A stretch of DNA of 42,470 nucleotides, from positions 1 through 42,470 of the forward strand of contig NZ_NRRV01000048.1 of NCBI RefSeq assembly GCF_016583825.1. The letters are read 5' to 3'. Origin of the DNA: Thiohalocapsa halophila (GTDB lineage Bacteria; Pseudomonadota; Gammaproteobacteria; Chromatiales; Chromatiaceae). The first letter of the stretch is position 1, and each line of letters opens with the position of its first letter. Below the pieces are notes generated by a model. It was given only the letters and a program-made list of their open reading frames with translations, was not told the DNA's origin and ran no database searches. Positions 24,266 to 32,895 of the stretch are shown here, one piece after another. The position numbers were made by a program, and so were the translations under genes.

Positions 24266-24925
24266 TCACTTGCGCGTGCGCAGAATCATGCACGTCACCG
24301 TATATGGACGCCACAGCCAGCGCGCACGGTCCACGGCCGAGCGCCAATGGGTCGTGCCACTGTAAGGCACAATCAGCTTCAGTAACCAGGCGCCCGCCTT
24401 ACTTGGCGAGGCAAGAAGCTGGTCGCCGAAGGACTCACACTCCACGACTTCTTGTGCGATGACCGTACACCCAGGAAAAAGCGCAGCCAGCTCGGTGGGC
24501 GATGGGCGAAACATCGTATCAATGGGATCCGCGTGGAAGGGGAATGAGTATGGCACACTCACGCCAATGATGCCGTTGTCACTCAACAACGACATGCAGA
24601 CCGAAATAAAGCCTTGCCTGTCCTGCAGGTGTTCAAGGATGTTGAAGCAGAATAGTGCCTTCGCGTTTACCTGCCGCAAGCGCTCCTGGGTGGTCTCCGC
24701 ATAGATGTCGCCGGCAATATCGACTCCGGCCTCTTGTCGCAAATCGCTATGGACGACGTCGACGCCCCGTTCGGCGAGCGGCGAGAGGAGGTGTTCGCCG
24801 ATCTGCGGTTGCTTGGCCGCTCGAAAGCGTGCTGACCCGCTTCCCAGGTTAATCGCCGGCGACAGCTGATTGGGCGGTATATGCGCAAGCTGCCGTCCCA
24901 ACCACATTGCTTCGTTCTTGAGCAT
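24266..24925 (-). CDS. Class I SAM-dependent methyltransferase
   Basis: A 219-residue soluble protein. Motif I is AINLGSGSARFR (about 24-35). The acidic loop is VVHSDLRQEAGVDIAGDI, the post-II strand AKALFCFNILEHLQDRQGF, and motif III LLSDNGIIGVSVPYSFPFHADP (HADPIDTMFRPSP is typical of methyltransferases in surface glycan loci). The likely role is methylation of a sugar or lipid-linked intermediate in the cytoplasm, inferred from location. AAAGG lies 7 bp before the start codon on the minus strand. It is separated by about 100 bp from the sulfotransferase gene upstream. Confidence 0.85.
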   Translation of the reverse strand: MLKNEAMWLGRQLAHIPPNQLSPAINLGSGSARFRAAKQPQIGEHLLSPLAERGVDVVHSDLRQEAGVDIAGDIYAETTQERLRQVNAKALFCFNILEHLQDRQGFISVCMSLLSDNGIIGVSVPYSFPFHADPIDTMFRPSPTELAALFPGCTVIAQEVVECESFGDQLLASPSKAGAWLLKLIVPYSGTTHWRSAVDRARWLWRPYTVTCMILRTRK

Positions 24926-25027
24926 TTCGCACCTTTTCTGATGTCATGACGATCGCCGTAGGTCGTTTACAAGGGGTTGATATTGGGATTTCTCCGCAAC
25001 GTTTCGTTGCTGCTAGCACCCCAGGCA

Positions 25028-25918
25028 TCAACCCGCCCGCCAATGGGAGAGATCGCGGCAAAGTATCGTTTCCAGTCGCCTGATATCATCCTCGTAAAGC
25101 GTCAGCAGATACTCCCTTGTGGCGGCATCCATTGTCGGCCTCACCAGGAGTCGGCGGAACACGCTCGTGTACGTGCGGTGCATCCAGCTCCTGTCCATCC
25201 CTGGCGCATAGCGCTTCAGGATAAATCTAACCCTGTTTGCTCCGCGGAGCGCCTCGCGGGCCGCCCAGTTCCGCGGCATGCCGGATATGTTGGCGTGCAG
25301 CCCCGTGTCTGGCGCAAAGGATCGGTCGACCCCCAAGAACTCGTAGACCTCCTGGCATGCCCGCTCAGCGTCCGCCCGGAAATCATCGAATAGACCCACG
25401 TACATTTGATCCGCATTAAAGCGTTCTCTCCACCGATCAAGCCATTCAGCGTAAAAGCCTGTCCTGGTATAGATATGGCTCTGTGGAATACTTCCCTCCA
25501 GGGCGCCGAGCAGGGTAGGGGAGGCTTCGCGCTCATCCCTGCGGAAATGGACAAAGTGAGACCAGGCTCTTTCGATCGGATTTCGCAAAAAGAAAATCAG
25601 CTTTACATGAGGGATGGTGTCAGCAATTTTGGCCAACGCATATGCGTCGGAGAAGTATCGCTGAGATGCTTCTCCCCTAGCGATAAAACGCTCCGTGCCA
25701 GCGAATAGCGCTTCGTACTCGGATTGCGTCTTGACCGCCACCTCATATCCGGGGCGATCTTCCGGAGGTATCTCTGCCGGCTCCCGGTCGACAAAAGAGA
25801 AGAACATGGGCTCCTTCCTTGGCGACGCAAAAACCTGTGGGTGCTGTTTCAGGGCGTGATACAGCGACGTGGTCCCACTCTTGCCTGCCCCGCCAAAGAT
25901 GAAGTTCGGGAAGGTCAT
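25028..25918 (-). CDS. Sulfotransferase family protein
   Basis: A 296-residue PAPS-dependent sulfotransferase. The 5'-phosphosulfate loop is FIFGGAGKSGTTSLYHAL (about 5-22). The 3'-phosphate-binding strand and helix are KLIFFLRNPIERAWSHFVHF (Arg and Ser conserved). The C-terminal YVGLFDDFRADAERACQEVYEFLGV is typical of the Sulfotransfer_1/3 families. It moves sulfate from PAPS to a hydroxyl, here probably a glycan or glycolipid. ATG 25918 is chosen because the conserved FPNFIFGGAGKSG starts there; an upstream ATG (25987) adds 23 unconserved residues. No PAPS-synthesis genes are in the window. Confidence 0.92.
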   Translation of the reverse strand: MTFPNFIFGGAGKSGTTSLYHALKQHPQVFASPRKEPMFFSFVDREPAEIPPEDRPGYEVAVKTQSEYEALFAGTERFIARGEASQRYFSDAYALAKIADTIPHVKLIFFLRNPIERAWSHFVHFRRDEREASPTLLGALEGSIPQSHIYTRTGFYAEWLDRWRERFNADQMYVGLFDDFRADAERACQEVYEFLGVDRSFAPDTGLHANISGMPRNWAAREALRGANRVRFILKRYAPGMDRSWMHRTYTSVFRRLLVRPTMDAATREYLLTLYEDDIRRLETILCRDLSHWRAG

Positions 25919-26036
25919 GTTCCATCCCCGGCAGGAGCTAACCGATAAAGCGTTAGGCGCCCACCAATCAATTCTGCAGATCGCCAAGGCCGTGGGCCAG
26001 CCGGCGACTGCGAATCCCTAACAATGCTCATCCAAC

Positions 26037-26804
26037 TTACGCCTTTTGTTTCTTCAACAAATAAAAGTTGTGAGAGCACGCGTTGCGAGGTGCTAAGTGA
26101 TATCTAGCGAAGTCAACAGAAATGCTAAGCATCCAGATGGGCACGAAAAAACGAAATGGATAGCTCCCGAAGTAGCTATGGTAATGCTCCTCAACATCAA
26201 AACCGACTGCGGTCAGCGCTTGCTCGTAGGCTCTGGGATAACAACGGTCATAATGCGCCGGGAAGCCTAGGTAACCGGCGGAATTACTGACCAGCGAATG
26301 TAAGAGACCAGCTGCGACCCTGCTTGGCAACAGTTGGTTGATTAATGCGAACGGCGCGTACCTATTCGAGAAGCAGACGATCAGTCTCCCGCCTGGGCGA
26401 AGAACGCGAAACGCGTTCTGAAGAAAGGCCCTGTTGTCGGGAAGGTGTTCGATCACTGACCGCCCGACGATAAGATCCACGGAATCATCGTCTAAAGGGA
26501 TTGCCTCGCAGACATCCGCCACCACCCTGTCGTCCAACAGCGGATTGTGTGCCATCTCTTCCCTAGAGATATCGATCCCGACAATTCGCGAAACATGCTT
26601 TCCTTTTGGGCCTGGGTCGAAATGGCAGGTGCGTCCTGCGCCGACATCGACAACGGTCAGGGACTGGCCTTCATGTATCAAGGCTTGCAGTCTGCTTGCA
26701 AAGTGCGTTTGCGCGTGGGTTCGGGCTACGAAGCCCGGCTCCAGGCGCCGGCACAAGTCCTCGTTCCACCGAACGAACTTAGTGAGGGATCTTTGCAGGT
26801 CCAT
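26037..26804 (-). CDS. Class I SAM-dependent methyltransferase
   Basis: A 255-residue protein. SAM motif I is VVDVGAGRTCHFDPGP (about 51-66), motif II region RIVGIDISREEMAHNPLLD, then VADVCEAIPLDDDSVDLIVGRSVIEHLPDN and FRVLRPGGRLIVCFSN. This is the UbiE/Methyltransf_11 pattern. The C-terminal third has the hydrophobic patches (PFALINQLLPSRVAAGLL, PIWMLSISVDF) seen in glycan-locus methyltransferases that act on lipid-linked substrates. It lies between the sulfotransferase and the GT2 genes on the same strand, with a gap of about 157 bp to the GT2 stop. The substrate is not known. Confidence 0.85.
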   Translation of the reverse strand: MDLQRSLTKFVRWNEDLCRRLEPGFVARTHAQTHFASRLQALIHEGQSLTVVDVGAGRTCHFDPGPKGKHVSRIVGIDISREEMAHNPLLDDRVVADVCEAIPLDDDSVDLIVGRSVIEHLPDNRAFLQNAFRVLRPGGRLIVCFSNRYAPFALINQLLPSRVAAGLLHSLVSNSAGYLGFPAHYDRCYPRAYEQALTAVGFDVEEHYHSYFGSYPFRFFVPIWMLSISVDFARYHLAPRNACSHNFYLLKKQKA

Positions 26805-26961
26805 TTATACGTTGGTAACTTCTAAACGACGGTACAGTGGCGCACACATGCCTCGGCCGCCGTCGAGCATCCGCCTGACACACACGCCTGCAAACGACAG
26901 GTCGTACATGTGCGATATTTGGTCGCGGACGATTGCGGGCGCCGGGAGGCGCGGCCCCTAG

Positions 26962-28134
26962 CTAGGTGCGCCGAGACTGACTACCCTTGAGCGTCCTCGT
27001 CGGCGCATACGCGCCGGTCTTGTCGCCCATCGCCCAAGACCACAAGCCCAGGGCGAAGGATACTTGCGCGAGTCCGAAAGCATATAGAGCCTTGCGGGCT
27101 TGCCTAATCGGAGCAAGGCCCAGCGCTAATACGATCAGGAGCCAGAGAAAATTCAATCCCCATTGCACTAACGCCGAAGTGAGGAACATAATCAGCAGTG
27201 CTGGCGAGAAGAAACGCACGAGCTTGTGCAGCCACAGCGCGATGCTGAAAAGCGGGTGAGTTAGCGTTTCTCTCAACCCCCAACGATGAAACGTGGATAG
27301 CAATGCTTTTCGCGTCATGCGCGCGCGCTGTCTAAGCTCCTGGGCCGAGGTTTGGTTGGCCCAATCGTAGCAGACAGCATCATCCGCCTGCACCGCGTGC
27401 AGCTGTCTAAGCTGCGCCCACAAGCAAATCACTTGATCGAGTGCTTCGAACGGCTTGAGCTCTTGCCAAATGGACAATCGGTAAGCAACACAGGGGCCAT
27501 CAACCTTGACAAGGATACCGAGCTGCGACTCCCAGGACCGCAGCTTTCGTTCGATGCCTCGATACTTACCGTATCCGTAACCGAGAGACGAGTTACTGGG
27601 ATCCTGATAGATGACCACAGCTCCAACTACCGCCACCCGAGCGTCTTGGAAAGGAGAAACAAGTCTCACGAGTGTATCGCGCCGGAATATTGCGTCTGCA
27701 TCCGTCGCGACAACAATCTCCGTTTCGGAAATACTGGGCACGAGATTCTGGGCGAAGGCCGGGCCTTTTGTCTCCGCAAGCTCCACCAGGTTGATGCTTC
27801 GGCCAGGGTGACTCTGTATGTATGCGCGGGCCCGATCTGCCGTGCGGTCTGTCGACCCGTCGGATACCACGATTACGCGGATCTTACTTGCGTCGTATTC
27901 AGTCTCGAAAATATTGTCGAGGCGTCTGGTAACGTTGTCCTCTTCGTTAAGGGCGGAGAAGTAAACGGTGATCGCCGGTGCGCTGGCCTCTGGGGAAGCG
28001 TCGACAGTGGGCCCATAACCTCGCTGCGATGGTCGTCGCAGTCGCACAATGGCACCTAAAACACCTGCAAAGCCACCATACGTTAGCACGAGCAGCGCCC
28101 CGGAGACGGCGACGAGAATAGCCGAAGCTGTCAC
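26962..28134 (-). CDS. Glycosyltransferase family 2, membrane-anchored
   Basis: A 390-residue protein with an N-terminal membrane helix (about 5-27), a GT-A catalytic domain (about 55-265) and two or three C-terminal helices (about 295-370). Catalytic motifs are VYFSALNEEDNVTRRLDN, IRVIVVSDGSTDRT (SDGSTD 91-96), VVATDADAIFRRDTLVRL (DAD at about 145-147, metal and nucleotide-sugar binding) and QADDAVCYD with RQRARMTRKA later (the QxxRW-like position). The layout resembles processive GT2 enzymes such as hyaluronan or poly-GlcNAc synthases. It overlaps the GT4 gene by 4 bp (ATGA), so the two are co-translated. Confidence 0.9.
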   Translation of the reverse strand: MTASAILVAVSGALLVLTYGGFAGVLGAIVRLRRPSQRGYGPTVDASPEASAPAITVYFSALNEEDNVTRRLDNIFETEYDASKIRVIVVSDGSTDRTADRARAYIQSHPGRSINLVELAETKGPAFAQNLVPSISETEIVVATDADAIFRRDTLVRLVSPFQDARVAVVGAVVIYQDPSNSSLGYGYGKYRGIERKLRSWESQLGILVKVDGPCVAYRLSIWQELKPFEALDQVICLWAQLRQLHAVQADDAVCYDWANQTSAQELRQRARMTRKALLSTFHRWGLRETLTHPLFSIALWLHKLVRFFSPALLIMFLTSALVQWGLNFLWLLIVLALGLAPIRQARKALYAFGLAQVSFALGLWSWAMGDKTGAYAPTRTLKGSQSRRT

Positions 28135-29348
28135 AGAGCTGTCTCCCCTTTAAAATGCGGGGGCGCCGCGACTGCCAGAACACCCTCAACGATCGCCGCG
28201 ATCTCCCGGTCCCAGGTGTGTCGGCGGGCACGATCCATTCCCGCCGTTGCGAGTGCCAATCGAAATTGCTCATCCACATACAGCCGGTCGATCGCCGCTG
28301 CCAGAGCAGATACCGACCCGACAGGCACGAGCATGCCATCCTCCCCGTCCGCGACATGCGTCGGGATGGCCCCGACTGGTGTCAGGATACATGCCAGTCC
28401 ACTCGCCCACGCTTCCCACAAAGTCTTCGGCAAACCCTCGCCGTAGGACGGCAATACGAATACGTCAGCCTCCCGCAGGAACGGCAAGAGCCGGTCTCTC
28501 CGTAATGGTCCGACGAGCTCGACCGCCCCTTCCAGGCGTTCTTTAACAATTCTGTCTTTCAATTCCCCGAAATGCGGACCATCTCCTGCATAGCGTAGGC
28601 GGATCATCCGCCCAGAAGCCGTCAGGGCTTTAACCGCGTCTAATAGCTCAAAAATTCCCTTGTGACGGTAGATACGCCCTGCAAAGACTACCTCGAGCCG
28701 CTCGGAACGCCGCTCAGTCGCTGAAGACACGATGTCATGGTCTTCGACAAGGTTAGGCAGGACCCATTGTGAGCGGAGGGGCGCACCCATTTCTTCGTAC
28801 TCCACTGGGTCAATGAAGAAATTCCAATCCGCAATAGCAGCAATCCGACGATGCTGGATATGCTTCCAGCGTGCAAGAAGCCGCGCCGCAAAATGCTTGG
28901 GGTGGATGCCCGGGTAATTACTGCGACTCGTATCGAACACAGTGGCCCCCGCCCAGTACGCCATCAGCGGCTTCTTTTCATTTCGCGCGATCCGGGCAAT
29001 GTCGGCACCCATGGCGTGATGCACCCTCACGATCACAGCACGCGCATCGCGGATCAACTGTGTCATGCGCCGCTTCGACCGGCCGTAGATCAATGCGCGT
29101 TTCCGGTAAAAGTCCTCGGTGTTTGCGTAGAAGGGCAATGCTTCAAAGGAAAGACTCTCCGAGAGCGTCAGCGGGTCCAGGCCGGCGCCGGGTGGGCAAT
29201 GTGACGTACAACGCGACGCCAAACAGAGCCCTCCCAGCGCTGGGGCGGCTGGTGCGATGAAGTGTGGGAACATGTCGCGCAAAGGGTATATACCCTCGGC
29301 AGCGGACCGACACATATACGTGTCAGTGAACAATAAGATGTTGCTCAC
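28131..29348 (-). CDS. Glycosyltransferase family 4 (GT-B)
   Basis: A 405-residue retaining glycosyltransferase. The C-terminal donor domain begins at VVFAGRIYRHKGIFELLDAV and contains ADVFVLPSYGEGLPKTLWEA (about 293-312) with the E-x7-E pattern (Glu in YGEGLP and Glu in LWEAWASG), followed by TPVGAIPTHVADGEDGMLV. The N-terminal acceptor domain begins with NILLFTDTYMC. It transfers a sugar from a nucleotide donor to the growing lipid-linked oligosaccharide. The start is GTG 29348. Its stop overlaps the GT2 start. Upstream there is a 405-bp gap to the epimerase gene, so this pair may have its own promoter. Confidence 0.9.
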   Translation of the reverse strand: MSNILLFTDTYMCRSAAEGIYPLRDMFPHFIAPAAPALGGLCLASRCTSHCPPGAGLDPLTLSESLSFEALPFYANTEDFYRKRALIYGRSKRRMTQLIRDARAVIVRVHHAMGADIARIARNEKKPLMAYWAGATVFDTSRSNYPGIHPKHFAARLLARWKHIQHRRIAAIADWNFFIDPVEYEEMGAPLRSQWVLPNLVEDHDIVSSATERRSERLEVVFAGRIYRHKGIFELLDAVKALTASGRMIRLRYAGDGPHFGELKDRIVKERLEGAVELVGPLRRDRLLPFLREADVFVLPSYGEGLPKTLWEAWASGLACILTPVGAIPTHVADGEDGMLVPVGSVSALAAAIDRLYVDEQFRLALATAGMDRARRHTWDREIAAIVEGVLAVAAPPHFKGETAL

Positions 29349-29753
29349 AAGTCATACTCAAACCGATTACAGCTGGGCTCGCTTCACAGAGAGATCCGCC
29401 GCCACGGACTCCGCCGGTTCCAAATTTTCACGCTGCACGCTTCCCGCGGTTCAGTCAGAAGCATTTCCAGAAGTGCACAGCGCAACGATAGCACGGTAGG
29501 ACATGCAGCTCCGCCCCGTTACCCTTTTCGGCGGCTAGCATCGAGCGTCGCAAGTCACGATCTCCGCACTTGCGGCGCTATACCCGAGGCGATCGATCAA
29601 ATCTGCCCACGCGGGCCCGGATAAGACCGTAGCCCCGACAAGGCGAGAGTGGTTGACCATATTCGTACCATCCCTACGCGCACTTCGTGATCGCGAGCGC
29701 TTTCAGACGGCCGCGCTTACGATCACGGGCCATTGCGCGCCCGGTCTTGCTCG
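29349..29753. other. Intergenic gap within the polysaccharide locus
   Basis: 405 bp between the GT4 start and the epimerase stop. No supported gene and no obvious inverted repeat with a T-run. Overlapping short frames on both strands are not protein-like. Confidence 0.55.
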
Positions 29754-30725
29754 TCAAACTCCTGCGCTACCCCGCTTGCTGCGCTCCAGCTCGAACCACT
29801 CCCATGTCCTAGTAAGTCCCTCCTCCAGGGAGTATTGCGGCTCAAACCCCAGTAGGGCCGAGGCCCGGTCGAACCTCGCAAAGTTTCGATCCACCTCGCC
29901 GGCCCGTTTCGGGGCGTACTCTATTGGGTAGTTGTCGTCTCCAGCGATTCTCGCCATCAGCCGAGCGAGCTCGCCAATGGAGACCTCTCTGCCTGACGCC
30001 AGGTGCAGAGGATTAAAGCCCGGCAACGCCGCCCGAAGCGCCAGACCAATACCCTTGCAAAGGTCCTCAACATACAAGAAGTCCCTAGTGGCCGAACCGT
30101 CCCCAAAGATCCTGAGCGGGTCCTGACTCATTATTGCTTTGGCGAACGCAGTAACCGCGCCCTTCTTATGCCAACTGCAGGGACCAACAACATTCGCGAA
30201 TCGTAATGCCGTAACGTGCATGTTGTAGGAGTGGGCGAAAGAGCTACAGTAGGCCTCGCCGCACAATTTACTCGACCCGTAGGGCGAGATGGGGCGAGGC
30301 CGGGAGTCCTCGTTGACCGGGGGATCAGCGTTGCCGATGAGGGCACCGCCCGTAGACGCAAATACGAACCGGGCTATACCTCGCTTGCGGCACTCGTCAA
30401 GCACCACGAACGTTCCCCTGGCATTGACGTCAAAATTCTCCGCCGGTGCGGCAACAGATTCCACGACCGACCCGAAAGCGGCCAGATGAATCACGGCATC
30501 GACGCCTTCCAAGGCTTGTGCGACGGCGGCGCAATCGCGGATATCTCCAACAACAATCTCTGCTCGGCATCCCGCCAAGAGCGATGAATCGCCCTTCGCC
30601 AAGTTGTCGAGAACCCTTACCGAGTAGCCGGCTTCTTCGAGCATTGGCACCAAGTTAGCCCCAATGAAGCCGCAGCCGCCAGTGACGAGAATGGTTTCTG
30701 CACTTTGAATTGCTGTTGAAACCAT
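29754..30725 (-). CDS. NAD-dependent epimerase/dehydratase (extended SDR, UDP-sugar 4-epimerase-like)
   Basis: A 323-residue enzyme. The Rossmann NAD loop is ILVTGGCGFIGANLV (GGCGFIG at 16-22). DVVIHLAA-type strand: VDAVIHLAAFGSVVES. The catalytic triad region has FASTGGALIG (Ser/Thr about 124-125) and SPYGSSKLCGE (Tyr149, Lys153). GDGSATRDFLYVEDL is the substrate-binding strand of UDP-glucose/GlcNAc 4-epimerases, and QYSLEEGLTRTWEWF closes the protein. It probably converts a UDP-hexose to its C4 epimer for the glycan. ACGGAG lies about 10 bp before ATG 30725. The SQD1-like gene ends 37 bp upstream on the same strand. Confidence 0.9.
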   Translation of the reverse strand: MVSTAIQSAETILVTGGCGFIGANLVPMLEEAGYSVRVLDNLAKGDSSLLAGCRAEIVVGDIRDCAAVAQALEGVDAVIHLAAFGSVVESVAAPAENFDVNARGTFVVLDECRKRGIARFVFASTGGALIGNADPPVNEDSRPRPISPYGSSKLCGEAYCSSFAHSYNMHVTALRFANVVGPCSWHKKGAVTAFAKAIMSQDPLRIFGDGSATRDFLYVEDLCKGIGLALRAALPGFNPLHLASGREVSIGELARLMARIAGDDNYPIEYAPKRAGEVDRNFARFDRASALLGFEPQYSLEEGLTRTWEWFELERSKRGSAGV

Positions 30726-30762
30726 CGAATTCAGCTCCGTTCAAGCATTCTGTGAGCGCGCG

Positions 30763-32016
30763 CTATTGCTGCTTGGATTCGCGCACCAGCACCGGGTCAT
30801 GGGGTTCGGCGCTCGCAATGACGTCGGCGCTTTCACGTCGCTCCGCATTCCAGAAAGACACACAGGGAATCTTGCTCAAGTCACAGCGATACGCGAACTT
30901 CTTGGCAATATCCGTAACCTCATCCATCAAGCCCCCTTCCAGCGTAATTGGGCGGAGACCGTGACTGAGGAACTTATCGTTCGCGACGTGAAGATCGTTT
31001 TCGTCATCCTCGTTGCGCGGGTTGGAGACGCGATTCACCTCCGCGCCGGTCATTTTTGCGATCAGCTCCGCCAGATCTCGCACCCGGTGGGTCTCGGTCA
31101 TCTGGTTATAAATCTGCACCTTGTCGCCCGGCGCGGGCGGGTTCTCGATGGCAATCTGGACGCACCGAACCGTATCCTGAATGTGGATGAACGCGCGGGT
31201 CTGGCCGCCGGTACCGTGCACTGTAAGCGGAAACTCCACGGCCGCCTGCATGAGGAACCGATTGAGGACGGTACCATAGTCGCCGTCGTAGTCGAAGCGA
31301 TTGATCAGGCGCTCGTCCTGTTTCGTCTCCGCCGTTTGGGTACCCCAAACGATGCCTTGGTGCAGGTCCGTAACTCGAACTCGGTCGTTCTTGTTATAGT
31401 AGGCAAAGAACAGTTGATCCTGAGTCTTGGTCATGTGGTAGATGCTGCCGGGATTGGGCGGATACAGCACCTCCTGCTCAACCACGTCGCCGCTGTCAGT
31501 GCGCACTTGCACCGTCAGATAACCTTCGGGAATCTTCATACCGGCAGTGCCATAGCCATACACGCCCATCGTCCCCAGATGCACGACATGAGTGTCCAGC
31601 CCGGCCTCGACTATCGCGGCTAGCAGGTTGTGCGTGGCGTTCAGGTTATTGTCTACTGTATAACGCTTGTGGAAAGAGCTTTTCATGGAATACGGGGCGG
31701 CCCTTTGCTCGGCGAAGTGAATCACCGCGTCGGGCTTGTACTCCATCAGGATATCCAACAACCGTACGTAGTTTTTGGCGACATCGAAGTTGAAAAATTC
31801 GATGTGCCGGCCGCTCACCTCCCGCCAGGCGGCGGTTCGGACCCCCATGGGCCTTATCGGGGTTAGGCTGTCTGCCTCAAGCTCGTTATCGATGTTTCGC
31901 CGCGACAGGTTGTCGATAATGACGACATCATGCCCAAGAGCGGACAAGTGCAGCGACGTAGGCCAGCCACAGAAACCGTCGCCGCCCAGCACGATAATTC
32001 TCTTCGATTGCGACAT
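30763..32016 (-). CDS. UDP-sulfoquinovose synthase-like enzyme (SQD1 family)
   Basis: A 417-residue extended SDR enzyme that matches plant SQD1 block by block: IIVLGGDGFCGWPTSLHLS (NAD loop 11-17), VIIDNLSRRNID, LTPI, VIHFAEQRAAPYSM (102-111, family-specific), VHLGTMGVYG (Thr149), EGYLTV, SIYHMTKTQDQ (Tyr193, Lys197), DLHQGIVWG, FDYDGDYGTVLNRFLMQAAV, LTVHGTGGQTRAFIHIQDTV and NPRNEDDENDLHVANDKFL. SQD1 makes UDP-sulfoquinovose from UDP-glucose and sulfite. The usual EQRSAPYSM reads EQRAAPYSM here. The product may enter sulfolipid or the surface glycan; location favours the glycan. The Nudix-like gene lies 9 bp upstream on the same strand. Confidence 0.9.
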   Translation of the reverse strand: MSQSKRIIVLGGDGFCGWPTSLHLSALGHDVVIIDNLSRRNIDNELEADSLTPIRPMGVRTAAWREVSGRHIEFFNFDVAKNYVRLLDILMEYKPDAVIHFAEQRAAPYSMKSSFHKRYTVDNNLNATHNLLAAIVEAGLDTHVVHLGTMGVYGYGTAGMKIPEGYLTVQVRTDSGDVVEQEVLYPPNPGSIYHMTKTQDQLFFAYYNKNDRVRVTDLHQGIVWGTQTAETKQDERLINRFDYDGDYGTVLNRFLMQAAVEFPLTVHGTGGQTRAFIHIQDTVRCVQIAIENPPAPGDKVQIYNQMTETHRVRDLAELIAKMTGAEVNRVSNPRNEDDENDLHVANDKFLSHGLRPITLEGGLMDEVTDIAKKFAYRCDLSKIPCVSFWNAERRESADVIASAEPHDPVLVRESKQQ

Positions 32017-32025
32017 GATTCAGCT

Positions 32026-32553
32026 TCACAATGTGCGTTGAAAACGGGTGAGCGCGTATGCGCACTGAAGGCACTCGAGCTGCGCCACCAGATGATCAAG
32101 ATCTTGAATGGGGTGTTGTAGAATCGCGCCACGGCTGGGATCTATATCCCGAAGTCTGGCTTGTGCGACGTAGAGCCTTTGGTTGCTAAGGGAACTGTTG
32201 ACGTAGGTACCGCTGCCATCGACGAGTTTCACATCACTAACGGCGTCGACCGGCACCCCCAGCTCGCGCGAAACGAGCTGTGTTGCGGCCTCCGCAAGGC
32301 CGGTGGTTGAGACGTCTGTTACCCTGCCTCCCGGGAGGTCGAGGGTCGTCTTTTCGATGCCAGGTCTGTAATCGGGCGCTGGCAGCAGGACGTCGTTATT
32401 GAATAGCGGCACAACAATCAGCGAATCTGCCCTTTCCACCCGCCAGTAGACACAGGTATCGCCGCTAGGTTTGCGATACTCTTCGCAAAATAGGGTTAGC
32501 CATTTGGCGTTGATCTCGGCAATGTCTCGTAACTTGGTCCAAGTGTTGTCCAT
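32026..32553 (-). CDS. Nudix-fold protein with degenerate Nudix box
   Basis: About 175 residues. The Nudix core is seen in SLIVVPLFNNDVLLPAPDYRPGIEKTTLDLPGGRV (about 44-77) followed by a helix AEAATQLVSRELGVPVD (88-104) and a strand VKLVDGSGTYVNSS. In active enzymes the box ends REUxEExGU; here the aligned stretch reads QLVSRELGV (92-100), so the catalytic Arg and three of the usual Glu positions are changed, and no Glu is correctly placed earlier in the box. The protein may be a non-hydrolytic Nudix-fold binder. It sits 9 bp from the SQD1-like gene, so it may serve the same nucleotide-sugar pathway. The start is uncertain: ATG 32553 lacks a ribosome site, and the open frame extends to 32823. 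Confidence 0.75.
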   Translation of the reverse strand: MDNTWTKLRDIAEINAKWLTLFCEEYRKPSGDTCVYWRVERADSLIVVPLFNNDVLLPAPDYRPGIEKTTLDLPGGRVTDVSTTGLAEAATQLVSRELGVPVDAVSDVKLVDGSGTYVNSSLSNQRLYVAQARLRDIDPSRGAILQHPIQDLDHLVAQLECLQCAYALTRFQRTL

Positions 32554-32895
32554 AGGGATTAGGTGCGTCGCACTCGCGATGTGATAGCTCCGGCACGCTA
32601 CAGCGACCGCGTAAGGTGATAAAGCCGGCGGGAGGATGAAACGCGCCGGATCCTTGGAATGTGGCAGGGAGACCAACTCCTGCGGCGGACGGCGCCACGA
32701 CAAGAGGATAGCGGTAAACACGGCGCTCCGGCAAGTGCTGCGCACCCGAGGGGCGGGAATGGCCAACGACGCCAGCACAAGCTGTAGGCGTGTACGCCGA
32801 GCGTGGAGGGTATATCTGCGCACAGAAAATGCGACGGCCTTTTGGACCGGTGATACGGTGCGGACTCTGCTTCTCCCTGGGCGAGGGGTCGCTTC

